From NCBI RefSeq assembly GCF_008704205.1, contig NZ_VXLC01000015.1:310001-374000 (forward strand): 64,000 nucleotides of DNA, in the 5' to 3' direction. This document shows, piece by piece, positions 43,810 to 52,765 of the stretch; position 1 is the first letter of the stretch, and the number at the start of each line of letters is the position of its first letter. The notes beneath the pieces were generated by a model, which made no database searches, was not told the DNA's origin, and saw only the letters and a program-made list of their open reading frames with translations. Source of the stretch: Nocardia colli. GTDB lineage: Bacteria; Actinomycetota; Actinomycetes; Mycobacteriales; Mycobacteriaceae. Both the position numbers and the translations under genes were made by a program.

Positions 43810-45065
43810 TCATCTCCACGCCGCCGTTCTGCCCGGTGCAGTTCCAGGATCCGGATCTGCTCGATTCCGCCTTCCACGCCGCTACCGACATGCACGCGGT
43901 GTGGGCGCACCTGCGTGACCACCAACCGGTCTACCGCGCCGAGCCCGGCCGCGGCCGGGAACCGTTCTGGGTGGTGACCCGGCACGAGGACGTCAGCCGG
44001 GTGTTGCGCAGCCATGCCGAGTTCTCCTCCCGGCGCGGCACCATCCTCTGTGTGCTCGACCTCAACACCCCGGACGTCGCCACCGACGACATGCTGGCGG
44101 ACACCGATCCGCCGCGGCACGGCGAGCTGCGGGTGCCGCTGAACAAGGCGTTCAGCCCGAGTGTCGTTGCCGGACAGGAGAAGCTGCTCCGCGACCTGGC
44201 CCGGGAGACGATCCTCGCCGGGCTGGACGCGGACGTCCACGACATGGCCAAGCCGGCCATGATGTTCCCGATGGCCGTCACCGGCACGCTCATGGGACTG
44301 CACCCCGATTCGTGGGAGCGGCTGGCCGAGCTGGTCATGATGACGATCGCCTACGACGATCCGGCCTATTCGACCGGCACCGCGCAGTCCACGGTGCGCC
44401 AGGCGCGGCACGAGCTGTTCGAGTTCTTCCGCGACGAGTTCGCCCGCCGCAGCCGCGACGACGACGATCCCGACGTCATCGGCACGCTGCGGGCGATGAA
44501 CCTGACCGAGGGCCCGCTCTCGGAGCGGCAGGCGGTGCTGAACTGCTTCGTGCTGCTGATCGGCGCGAATGTCACGACACCGCACGCGCTCGGCACCCTG
44601 TTCACGCTGATGGCCGAGCATCCGGCGAAGTTCCAAGCGGTGCGGGAGAATCCGAAGCTGCGCGCGACCTGCCTGCAGGAGCTGCTGCGCTGGTCGTCGC
44701 CGGTCACCGCGCTGATGCGTTATGCCACAAAGGATGTGGAGATGCACGGGCAGACGATCAAGGCCGGCGAACCGGTCAGCGCCTGGCTCGGCTCGGCGAA
44801 CCGGGATGAGCGAGTCTTCCGTGATCCCTACACCTTTGATCCCGGCCGCCGGCCGAACCGGCACGTCGCGTTCGGTGTCGGACCGCACTATTGCATCGGC
44901 GCGGGCCTGGCCAAGGTGGGCCTGGAGATCTTCATCGACGAGCTGCTCGACCTGGTCGAAACGGTCGAAATCGCCGGTGAGGTACAGCATGTCGCCTCGC
45001 ACTTCGTGCCCGGCTACAAGAGCATGCCGGTGCGCCTGACCCCGCGGAAAGTGACCGCACAGTGA
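43806..45065 (+). CDS. cytochrome P450
   Basis: A 419-residue P450 with ExxR in LQELLRWSS and a heme loop VAFGVGPHYCIGAG (cysteine near residue 362). The I-helix reads LLIGANVTTPH, so the conserved acidic residue of the acid-alcohol pair is missing while a threonine pair is kept. DTDPPRHGELR is the usual upstream family motif. Coupled by ATGA to the sulfotransferase and by GTGA to the thioesterase. It may oxidise the aromatic acid, the azabicyclic residue or an aliphatic acid side chain; azinomycin needs both a hydroxylation and an epoxidation. The substrate is unknown. Confidence 0.92.
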   Translation: MIISTPPFCPVQFQDPDLLDSAFHAATDMHAVWAHLRDHQPVYRAEPGRGREPFWVVTRHEDVSRVLRSHAEFSSRRGTILCVLDLNTPDVATDDMLADTDPPRHGELRVPLNKAFSPSVVAGQEKLLRDLARETILAGLDADVHDMAKPAMMFPMAVTGTLMGLHPDSWERLAELVMMTIAYDDPAYSTGTAQSTVRQARHELFEFFRDEFARRSRDDDDPDVIGTLRAMNLTEGPLSERQAVLNCFVLLIGANVTTPHALGTLFTLMAEHPAKFQAVRENPKLRATCLQELLRWSSPVTALMRYATKDVEMHGQTIKAGEPVSAWLGSANRDERVFRDPYTFDPGRRPNRHVAFGVGPHYCIGAGLAKVGLEIFIDELLDLVETVEIAGEVQHVASHFVPGYKSMPVRLTPRKVTAQ

Positions 45066-45838
45066 ACGGCCGCAGCGCCGCCCGGCTGTGGTTCGACAAC
45101 CGATTCCGTTCCGCCAGTGCGAGTCACAGCCTGTACTGCTTCCCGTTCGCGGGCGGCTCCTCGGCCTACTACGCCGACTGGGTGCCCGGGTTCACCGGGT
45201 CGGTCGAGCTGGTGCCGGTGCTGCTGCCCGGTCGCGGCGTGCGGATGAGCGAGCCGCCGGCCACCGACCTGGGCCTGCTCGCCGACGAGATCGCCGAGGT
45301 GATCGCGGCCGAGCCCACCGAGGTGCTGTTGTTCGGGCACAGCATGGGCGCCATCCTCGCGTTCGAGGTGAGCAGGCGGCTCAGCGGTCGCGTGCGTCCG
45401 GTGCGGCATCTGTTCGTCACCGGCCGTCCCGCGCCGACCATCGTGCGCCCGCTGAGTCCGGTCAGCGACCTGCCGCGGCCCGAATTCATCCAGATGCTGC
45501 GCGAATACGGCGCCGCGGAGCCCGCGATCTTCGAACACCAGGACCTGCTGGATGTGCTGATGCCCATGATGCGGGCGGATTTCGGCATGATCGAGCGCTA
45601 CCGGTGCCGGCCGGGATCGCCGCTGGCTTGCCCGATCTCCGCCTGGTGCGGGGACAGCGACCCCGAGGTGCCGCCGGCCACGATGCGGCCCTGGGCGGAT
45701 CAAACCGCCGGGGAATTCCGGCTTTCCGTGCTGGCGGGCGGGCATTTCTTCCTCAACGAGAACCACGCCGAGGTGATCCGGGCCGTGCACGCGGCGAGCC
45801 GGCAACCGCGCCCCCAGCTACCGACGAGGAGCTCCTGA
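45062..45838 (+). CDS. type II thioesterase with serine nucleophile
   Basis: A 258-residue editing thioesterase with CFPFAGGSSAYYADW, VPVLLPGRGVRM, the standard elbow FGHSMGAILAFE (serine) and GGHFFLNE for the histidine. It begins at a GTG overlapping the P450 stop. It is the third and only Ser-type member in the cluster, so it may be the general housekeeping editor of the assembly line while the two Cys forms near the A-T-OMT and C-A-T genes may have specific acyl targets. That division is speculation. Confidence 0.93.
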   Translation: MNGRSAARLWFDNRFRSASASHSLYCFPFAGGSSAYYADWVPGFTGSVELVPVLLPGRGVRMSEPPATDLGLLADEIAEVIAAEPTEVLLFGHSMGAILAFEVSRRLSGRVRPVRHLFVTGRPAPTIVRPLSPVSDLPRPEFIQMLREYGAAEPAIFEHQDLLDVLMPMMRADFGMIERYRCRPGSPLACPISAWCGDSDPEVPPATMRPWADQTAGEFRLSVLAGGHFFLNENHAEVIRAVHAASRQPRPQLPTRSS

Positions 45839-45839
45839 G

Positions 45840-46985
45840 ATGGATTTCGATGTGCCACCGGAGACCGTCGAGTTCGCCGCCGAGGTCGACGAGGTCCTGC
45901 ACGCGCCGCAGACCGCGCGATTGCTGGCGGAGATCTTCGAACGGCGGGACGGGATGGACGGCGATCCTCGCGAGCTGTATCGGCATCTCGGTCGTGCGGG
46001 CATTCTCGCGCCCGCGTGGCCGGTCGAGTACGGCGGCCGCGCAGCGGATTTCACCGCGACCGTGGCGTTGCTGGAAAAGCTGGTCGCCCACCGGATTCCG
46101 CAGAACCTGTACTGCATCTCGGTGCTGAACGTCGGATCGCTGATCCTCGCCGCGGGCAGCGAGCAGCAGCGCAAGACACTGTTGCCCGCGATGGCGAGCA
46201 CGGACCTGACCGCGTGCATCCTGTTCACCGAACCCGACCACGGCTCCGACCTGGCCGGCATCGCCACCACCGCGGTGCGCGACGACACCGGCTGGATCAT
46301 CAACGGGCGCAAGACCTACAACCTCAAAAGCGCCTACGCCGACTTCGCGCTCTGCGCGGTGCGCACGGACCTGCAAGGCAGTCCGTATGAGGCGATCAGC
46401 CTGTTCCTGGTGCCGCTGGACGCGCCGGGCGTGGTGGTTCGTCCGCTGCCCAGCCTGGCCAACGAGCAGTTCCATGACATCTGGTTCACCGATGTGCATG
46501 TGGACGAGGACGCGCTGTTCGGCGCGGTCGGCGCGGGGTGGTCGCTGATCACCCAGATGTTCGCCGCGGAACGCACCGGGCTGGATTACTATGCGCGCGG
46601 CAAACATTGGCTGGACGTGGTCACCGAGCGGCTCGCCGAAGACGGCGCGCAGACCGGTCTCGTCGGCGCCGATCTGGCCCGGCACCGGACGCGGATCGAG
46701 GCCAGCGGGCTGCTGAGTTGCCAAGTGATGCAGAACCTTCAGGACGGCAATGCCGACATCGCGGAGTCGTCGTTCGCGAAGTGGCACTGTAGCGAGACCG
46801 CCCAGCGCATCGCGTGGTGGGCGTTCGACACCCTCGGCCTCGATCTGCTCGAGCCGGGCAACCCGGTGCTGGAGGCGGCCTTCCGCGAGGCGCCCGGCAT
46901 GACCATCTCCGGCGGTGCGTCCGAGGTCATGCTCGACATCGTCAGCAGCGCACGCGTATTCGACCACGGCCGCACAGGGGGCTGA
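45840..46985 (+). CDS. acyl-CoA dehydrogenase-like flavoenzyme
   Basis: A 381-residue acyl-CoA dehydrogenase: ILFTEPDHGSDLAGI (FAD/substrate loop), TGWIINGRKTYNLKS, FTDVHVDEDALFG and SGGASEVMLDIVSSARVF at the C-terminus. In assembly-line clusters such enzymes desaturate CoA- or carrier-bound acyl groups. It follows the thioesterase by one base and is followed five bases later by a second, more divergent family member; such paired genes often encode a heteromeric enzyme. A role in introducing a double bond, for instance the dehydro amino acid of an azabicycle, is conceivable but not shown. Confidence 0.9.
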   Translation: MDFDVPPETVEFAAEVDEVLHAPQTARLLAEIFERRDGMDGDPRELYRHLGRAGILAPAWPVEYGGRAADFTATVALLEKLVAHRIPQNLYCISVLNVGSLILAAGSEQQRKTLLPAMASTDLTACILFTEPDHGSDLAGIATTAVRDDTGWIINGRKTYNLKSAYADFALCAVRTDLQGSPYEAISLFLVPLDAPGVVVRPLPSLANEQFHDIWFTDVHVDEDALFGAVGAGWSLITQMFAAERTGLDYYARGKHWLDVVTERLAEDGAQTGLVGADLARHRTRIEASGLLSCQVMQNLQDGNADIAESSFAKWHCSETAQRIAWWAFDTLGLDLLEPGNPVLEAAFREAPGMTISGGASEVMLDIVSSARVFDHGRTGG

Positions 46986-46990
46986 CCGCT

Positions 46991-47977
46991 ATGGACCTGC
47001 GACTCGATCCGCTGCAAGAGCGACTGCGCGACGCGGTGGACACCGTACTGACCCGCACCGGCGAACCGTCGGCCCAGCTGGCGACGATCGGCGTGCCGAC
47101 CCTCAACGCGCCGGAGCGGTTCGGTGGGCTGGCGCTGGGGCTCACCGCCGACATCGTGGTGAACGAACGCCTAGGGTTCGGGCTGGAACCGCTCGGCTGT
47201 TACCGCGCGACCGCGTTCGCGCTGGACCTGCTCGACAGCGATGACATACGGACGGAACACCTTTCGGAGATCGTCGCCGACCTGCACAAGGGGCTGCGGC
47301 ATGCCGCAGTGATCGGCGCGAACGGCCCGGCGCGGGTGCGGGTGACGCCGGACGGGAAGCTGTGGGGCGAGTCGGAACCCTTGCCGCGCAGCACCATCGG
47401 GCTGTGCGTGGTGCGCGCCGGCGACGGTTCGTGGCACCTCGTGCTGCCGGAAACCGATACCTGCACTGTCGAATCCATCGAGCACTTCGGGCTGCCTGCC
47501 TCGCGGGTGCGGTTCGACGGCGCCGCCGCCGAGCGCTTGCCGATATCGGCGGCGCGGTGGGAGCGGGCCCTGGGTGCGGCGCGAATCCGTCAGGCGGCGC
47601 TGCTGCTCGGCATCGCCTACCGGATCGTCGATGTGGCGCGGACCCACGTCAACGGCCGCATCCAGTCCGGAAAGCCACTCGCGCAACGGCAAACGGTGGC
47701 GCATCGGCTGTCGGCGCTGCTGGGCGAGGCGGACGGCTGGCGGCTGGTGCTGCACAAGGCCGCCTGGGAGTTCGATCGCGGGGAACGGCGCGATACGGCG
47801 GCAGTACTGGCGGTCGCGGCCGAGCATGCGCGCCTGGCCAGCCGTACCGCGTTGCAGCTGCACGGGGTCCGCGGCATGCTGGCGCACTCGACCGCGGCCA
47901 ATGTGTACCGGATAGCCGCGGTGGAGTCTGTTCGCCTCGGCACGCCGGCCGCGCTCTGGCTCGAAGCCGCTCGCTGA
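46991..47977 (+). CDS. second acyl-CoA dehydrogenase-like protein, divergent
   Basis: A 328-residue relative of acyl-CoA dehydrogenases, shorter than its neighbour. ATG at 46991 is chosen, six bases after the previous stop; the frame is open further left inside that gene. The alpha-helical C-terminal half is recognisable (RIRQAALLLGIAYRIVDVARTHVNGR, LAQRQTVAHRLSALL), but the usual GGxGxTxEH stretch is replaced by LHGVRGMLAHSTAAN, and the N-terminal loop motifs are weak. This suggests a structural or regulatory partner of the preceding enzyme rather than an independent dehydrogenase. It is the last gene of the rightward biosynthetic operon. Confidence 0.85.
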   Translation: MDLRLDPLQERLRDAVDTVLTRTGEPSAQLATIGVPTLNAPERFGGLALGLTADIVVNERLGFGLEPLGCYRATAFALDLLDSDDIRTEHLSEIVADLHKGLRHAAVIGANGPARVRVTPDGKLWGESEPLPRSTIGLCVVRAGDGSWHLVLPETDTCTVESIEHFGLPASRVRFDGAAAERLPISAARWERALGAARIRQAALLLGIAYRIVDVARTHVNGRIQSGKPLAQRQTVAHRLSALLGEADGWRLVLHKAAWEFDRGERRDTAAVLAVAAEHARLASRTALQLHGVRGMLAHSTAANVYRIAAVESVRLGTPAALWLEAAR

Positions 47978-48210
47978 CCGGCAGACCCGTGGCACCCGTT
48001 CAGCGCACATCTGCGCGCACGAATCCGGTTGGGGTAGAGCACCTCCGCCGGACCTCGGCGCGACCCGGTGGCGGGGCCGTGGGCCGTGCCTACCGGCCGT
48101 CTCGCGAAGCGGGGAGGTGGCCACGAGTCTGTGTGGTCTGTGTGGTGTTCAGCGACGCACACCCATCGCTGAGCAGAGACGACAACCGACCAAAAAGGCC
48201 ACGTAAAGGC

Positions 48211-48249
48211 GTGCGCGTGACATCAAGTTCCACTTGACAGCACGCGCAC
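48211..48249. terminator. long hairpin after the tailoring operon
   Basis: GTGCGCGTG-ACA-TCAAGT and ACTTGA-CAG-CACGCGCAC form an 18-position stem with a three-base internal mismatch and the loop TCC. It lies in the convergent gap between the acyl-CoA dehydrogenase gene (ends 47977) and the HTH gene. The rest of the gap from 47978 shows no gene. It probably ends the operon, but its right arm overlaps a good promoter sequence, so an operator role is also possible. Confidence 0.6.
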
Positions 48250-48262
48250 GACACTAAATACT
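48234..48262 (+). promoter_or_regulatory. sigma-70-like promoter facing the HTH gene
   Basis: TTGACA at 48234-48239, a 17-base spacer and AATACT at 48257-48262 form the best promoter match I saw in the window. It reads rightwards, toward GAGAGGAG at 48290, but no plus-strand gene follows; the next gene is on the opposite strand. It would produce an antisense or short RNA. Confidence 0.5.
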
Positions 48263-48330
48263 ATGTGTGGTTAGTCGCGGTAGGTAGTGAGAGGAGTCAT
48301 TGTAAAGCACAGACTCTTGTCACCGGGACA

Positions 48331-48831
48331 CTAGCTGGCGACCGGGGGTTCCAACACTCCTGAACGTCGCAGCCGGTCGACCCAAGACTGTGCGGTATAC
48401 CGAGGGACATCGAAATGTTTGGCTAGTTTGCCGACACTCCCGGTCTCCAGAAACACTGCCTGGACTTCATCCACGGCCGGCATCTTGCGATATGGACGGT
48501 TGTTGGCGTCGTTGCTGCTGGTGCTGCCATTTCCACTGCTACGCCGTGGTTGAACCGGCTTGTCGTTTCGTGGTGCGGCCGGCTGCGCGTCGGTGAGCAG
48601 CGCGGACGCCGCCACCGTGCTCAACAGCGCCTTCGCCAACTGCTCGAAGTTGATGTCGCGCACGGCATGTGGCAGGGTCGCGCCCTGTTCGGAGGCGTGC
48701 ACAGTCAGTTCGACGATGTGTGGTTCGGACTCATCGTTCGATCTGATGACTGCGCTGATTCGGGGGTCGGGCGCGTGATCCTTGTCGCGCGTCATCACGG
48801 TGATCATGTAGTCTCGCGATTCGCTGCTCAT
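48331..48831 (-). CDS. small HTH protein, possible cluster regulator
   Basis: A 166-residue protein. ATG at 48831 with GGGGTG upstream is preferred over TTG at 48855. The first 80 residues form an unrecognised domain (MSSESRDYMITVMTRDKDH at the start), followed by a Ser/Asn/Pro-rich linker and a C-terminal helix-turn-helix-like segment (SVGKLAKHFDVPRYTAQSWVDRLRR) resembling the DNA-binding end of nucleoid-type or sigma-like proteins. It is the only regulator candidate near the cluster, sits right at its edge and could control it. Family and function are not established. Confidence 0.65.
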   Translation of the reverse strand: MSSESRDYMITVMTRDKDHAPDPRISAVIRSNDESEPHIVELTVHASEQGATLPHAVRDINFEQLAKALLSTVAASALLTDAQPAAPRNDKPVQPRRSSGNGSTSSNDANNRPYRKMPAVDEVQAVFLETGSVGKLAKHFDVPRYTAQSWVDRLRRSGVLEPPVAS

Positions 48832-50021
48832 CTGCACACCCCAGTCGGAGTCCAAAGGTCGCTCAGCTTCCTGTGTATCGGTCGGAAATCTTCAGCTACT
48901 TCCGAGCGGTCATCCGGGTCGATCGGACCCACGAGTGACACGGACGACATTTTCTATATGTGCTCACACGTTACACCGGGTGTGGGATACTTACGACACC
49001 CTGCGTTGATTCTGTTATCTTAAACACTGCTGATCGTAATGTACATATACGCGGGTGCCTACTCGGGCGAATGAATGATGTGTCTCCAAGTAGACGAGTC
49101 CGCCCTGCCGCAGTGTCGTCGCTTTGACGACACGACTCTGCATTGTCGCTGGTCGCAGGCTTACGCTGGCTGCTCCGATGTTAATCGATGACAGCGGCGC
49201 CGGACAGCATCGCAGTGGATGTGGCCTGCGCACGAGTGCGGTTTTCTCCCAGCATATTCGGAGTCTCACGAGGTAGACGGCGGTCCCGCGGACCAGGGCG
49301 GTGCCTCGGACATCTCGGTCCCCGGACGTGCGGCAGCCACTGGGGACCTGGTTGTGCACCCGGATCACCGGCCGCGCCCGAGTCTTGTTCCGCTGCACAG
49401 AAACGGCTGTGGCGGCGAGGTTGCCGATACTTGTAGACGACGCGTCGGATACGTTGTAAAGTCGGCGATTCCACCGACACAGATCTCTTCTGGAGGCACA
49501 AAGCCGTCACCAGGATCAGCGGCGAGAGATTCCCGCAGTCGAACTATGCCGCGACGTCAGGCAAGATCGTGGCCTGCGCAGAGGCCATTGGCTGACCATT
49601 GCCCGTGCCGCCCGGATGACGCCTTTGCGACACCGGAAATGGAAAACGGGAACCGTTCACTTAGTGCGTTCGGTGGCTCCGCCGTGGCCGAGACCAGCCG
49701 CGGCGCTGCATGATTGCCCGAAATAAGGTCTTTACGCTGCCGCAACGATCGGTGGCCGCCGGGATTCGCCGACGTTTACCGTGCGGTCTATTCGGCGAGT
49801 TGCCGCGCCATACCCGGGATTTGCTCAGCGCGAGCCACCATCGGTTCTTTCGAGTTTGTTTCGAACACCCTTCGTGTGGACGTAACGAAGACCGTTGGAC
49901 GACATGTCATTCGGCTATCAACCAGCCGGCACCGGACGGGCAAATCATCAGGCTGGCAACCGCCAGCGACGTCCCGGCAAAGACACTCACCCGGTACCGC
50001 TTGTTACCTAGACTCGGACAG
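48832..50021. other. 1.2 kb without a convincing gene
   Basis: Reading frames here are short, and none has codon bias or a recognisable product. The region is less GC-rich than its flanks, especially around 48940-49080. It contains a small perfect inverted repeat, GTGTCGTC-GCTTT-GACGACAC, at 49113-49133. It should include the promoters of the HTH gene and polA, and forms the border between the cluster and the core genes. A degraded gene or insertion remnant cannot be excluded. Confidence 0.5.
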
Positions 50022-52724
50022 GTGACCCCAGGCATCGCCGACCAGCGTCCGAGCACCGATTCCACCCCGAGTGCCGACTCCGCCGCGCAGCCGACGCTGT
50101 TGCTATTGGACGGACACTCCCTCGCCTTCCGTGCGTTCTTCGCCCTGCCCGCCGCGAACTTCAAGACTGTCACCGGACAGACGACGAACGCGGTATACGG
50201 ATTCACCGCCATGCTCATCAACCTGCTGCGCGACGAACAGCCCACCCATGTCGCCGCGGCCTTCGACGTCAAAGGCAAGACCTTCCGCACCGAGGCGTAC
50301 CCGGAGTACAAGGCCAACCGGATGCGCACGCCGGAGGAGTTCCGCGGCCAGTTCGAGATCATCTGGGAGATGCTGGCCGCCCTCGGGATCCCGGTGCTGA
50401 CCATCGAAGGCTACGAAGCCGACGACGTCCTCGCCACGCTGGCCACGCAGGCCGGTGGACAGGGGTTCCACGTTCTGATCGTCACCGGTGATCGGGATGC
50501 CATCCAGCTGGTCAACGACAACGTCACGGTGCTGTTGACGCGCAAGGGCGTCTCGGAGCTGACCAGGTTCACCCCCGCGGCGGTGCAGGAGAAATACGGA
50601 CTCACGCCGATCCAGTACCCGGACTTCGCGGCGCTGCGCGGCGACCCGAGCGACAACCTGCCCGGCATCGCGGGCGTGGGGGAGAAGACCGCCGCCAAAT
50701 GGGTGCGCGAATACGGCGATCTGGCCACGCTGGTCGAGCGGGTCGACGAGGTGCCGGGCAAGGTCGGGGACGCGTTGCGCGCCCACCTGTCCAGCGTGGT
50801 GCTCAACCGCAGGCTCACCGAGATGGTCCGCGACGTCGAACTGCCTTACACCCCTGAGCAACTGGCCAGGCAGCCGTGGGACCGCGAGCAGATCCACCGG
50901 CTCTTCGACCGGCTCGAGTTCCGGGTGCTGCGCGATCGGCTGTTCGAGACCCTCGCGCCGGCCGAGCCGGAGGCCGAGTCCGGCTTCGAGATCAGCGGTG
51001 GCGCGGTGGCGCCGGGCACGGTCGCGGACTGGCTGGCCGAGCATGCGAAAGCGGGTGCACGCTACGGCGTTTCGGTGATCGAGGCGGCGGCCGACGATCT
51101 GACCGGGATCGCCGTCTCGACCGATGCGGGCGCGGGCGGCTACTTCGACGTCGTCGGGCTGACCCCGGAAGACGAACAGGCGCTGGGCGATTGGCTCGCG
51201 GATACGGCGACGTCGAAGGCGATGCACGAGGCCAAGCCCGCGATCCGGGCGCTGCGCCGGCGCGGCTGGCGGCTCGGCGGACTCACCAGCGACACCGCCC
51301 TCGCGGCCTACCTGGTCAAGCCCGGCCAGCGCGTGTTCGACCTCGGCGACCTGTCGCTGCGTTACCTATCCCGGGAGCTACGCGCGGACACGGCCGCCGA
51401 ACAGGGGGACGCCGCGCTCGCGCAGGCCGCGATCCTGCGGGCCTGCGCCATCTGCGATCTCGCCGAGGTCTTCGACGCCGAACTCGCGGGCATCGAATCC
51501 ACCCGGCTGCTCACCGAGATGGAATTGCCGCTGCTGGAGGTGCTTTCGGGACTGGAGGACGCTGGCATCGCGGTCGACGTCGACGAGCTGACGCAGTTGC
51601 AGTCCGAGTTCGCTGCCCGGGTCGCCGATGCCGCCGATGCCGCCTACGAGGTGATCGGCAAGCAGATCAACCTCGGCTCGCCGAAACAGTTACAGGTGGT
51701 GCTGTTCGACGAGCTGGGCATGCCGAAGACCAAGCGTACCAAGACCGGGTACACCACCGATGCCGACGCGCTCGAGTCGCTGTTCGAGAAGACCCAGCAT
51801 CCGTTCCTGGAACACCTGCTCGCGCACCGGGATGCGACGCGGTTGAAGGTGACCGTCGACGGGCTGCTGAAATCGGTCGGCGACGACGGGCGCATCCACA
51901 CGACGTTCAACCAGACCATCGCCGCTACCGGCCGGCTGTCCTCGACCGAACCCAATCTGCAGAACATCCCGATCCGGACCGACACCGGCCGGCGCATTCG
52001 CGACACATTCGTGGTCGGCGCGGGCTACGAGTCGCTGATGACCGCGGACTACAGCCAGATCGAGATGCGCATCATGGCGCACCTGTCGAAGGACGCGGGT
52101 CTGATCGAGGCGTTCAACTCCGGCGAGGACCTGCACACCTTCGTCGCCTCCAAGGCCTTCGACCTGCCGATCGCTGAGGTCACGCCGGAGCTGCGCCGCC
52201 GGGTCAAGGCCATGTCCTACGGGTTGTCGTACGGCCTCGGGCCCAATAGCCTGGCCCAGCAACTGAAGATCACACCGGCCGAGGCCAAGGCGCAGATGGA
52301 CGTCTACTTCGAGCGCTTCGGCAACATTCGCGACTACCTGCGGCACGCGGTGGACGAGGCGCGCAAGGTCGGCTACACCTCGACGCTGTTCGGTCGCCGC
52401 CGCTATCTGCCCGACCTGGACTCCACCAACCGGCAGCGCCGCGAGTCCGCCGAACGGATGGCGCTCAACGCGCCGATCCAGGGCACCGCCGCCGACATCA
52501 TCAAGGTCGCGATGATCAACGTGCACAAGGCGATCCAGGACGCGGGGCTGCGTTCGCGCATGCTGTTGCAGATCCACGACGAACTCGTCTTCGAGGTCGC
52601 CGCGGACGAACGCGACGCGCTGGAAGCCATTGCCCGCGAACACATGTCGAACGCGATCGAGCTGTCGGTGCCGCTGGAGGTCTCGGTGGGCGCCGGGCGC
52701 AGCTGGGACGCCGCCGCGCACTGA
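50022..52724 (+). CDS. polA: DNA polymerase I
   Basis: GTG at 50022 starts the 900-residue protein; the frame is open for another 104 codons upstream but those are not PolA-like. The N-terminal 5'-3' exonuclease is intact (LLLDGHSLAFRAFFALP, GYEADDVLATLA, GDPSDNLPGIAGVGEKTA). The middle domain lacks clear proofreading motifs, as in mycobacterial PolA. The polymerase domain shows motif A (DYSQIEMRIMAHLS, Asp near 676), motif B (RRVKAMSYGLSYGLG) and motif C (QIHDELVFEV). It fills gaps in repair and Okazaki processing. A core gene that marks the end of the biosynthetic region; its position beside a cluster that may make a DNA alkylator is probably coincidental. Confidence 0.97.
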   Translation: MTPGIADQRPSTDSTPSADSAAQPTLLLLDGHSLAFRAFFALPAANFKTVTGQTTNAVYGFTAMLINLLRDEQPTHVAAAFDVKGKTFRTEAYPEYKANRMRTPEEFRGQFEIIWEMLAALGIPVLTIEGYEADDVLATLATQAGGQGFHVLIVTGDRDAIQLVNDNVTVLLTRKGVSELTRFTPAAVQEKYGLTPIQYPDFAALRGDPSDNLPGIAGVGEKTAAKWVREYGDLATLVERVDEVPGKVGDALRAHLSSVVLNRRLTEMVRDVELPYTPEQLARQPWDREQIHRLFDRLEFRVLRDRLFETLAPAEPEAESGFEISGGAVAPGTVADWLAEHAKAGARYGVSVIEAAADDLTGIAVSTDAGAGGYFDVVGLTPEDEQALGDWLADTATSKAMHEAKPAIRALRRRGWRLGGLTSDTALAAYLVKPGQRVFDLGDLSLRYLSRELRADTAAEQGDAALAQAAILRACAICDLAEVFDAELAGIESTRLLTEMELPLLEVLSGLEDAGIAVDVDELTQLQSEFAARVADAADAAYEVIGKQINLGSPKQLQVVLFDELGMPKTKRTKTGYTTDADALESLFEKTQHPFLEHLLAHRDATRLKVTVDGLLKSVGDDGRIHTTFNQTIAATGRLSSTEPNLQNIPIRTDTGRRIRDTFVVGAGYESLMTADYSQIEMRIMAHLSKDAGLIEAFNSGEDLHTFVASKAFDLPIAEVTPELRRRVKAMSYGLSYGLGPNSLAQQLKITPAEAKAQMDVYFERFGNIRDYLRHAVDEARKVGYTSTLFGRRRYLPDLDSTNRQRRESAERMALNAPIQGTAADIIKVAMINVHKAIQDAGLRSRMLLQIHDELVFEVAADERDALEAIAREHMSNAIELSVPLEVSVGAGRSWDAAAH

Positions 52725-52765
52725 ATTCCCGGCGATTCGCGGCCGCGCAGGATACCGTCGAACCC

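Noticed and set aside
49015..49398. 127-residue minus-strand frame in the border region
   Set aside because: No recognisable domain, no ribosome site, poor codon bias; an inverted repeat lies inside it.
49710..50021. N-terminal extension of polA
   Set aside because: The extra 104 residues do not resemble PolA; the known fold starts right after the GTG at 50022.
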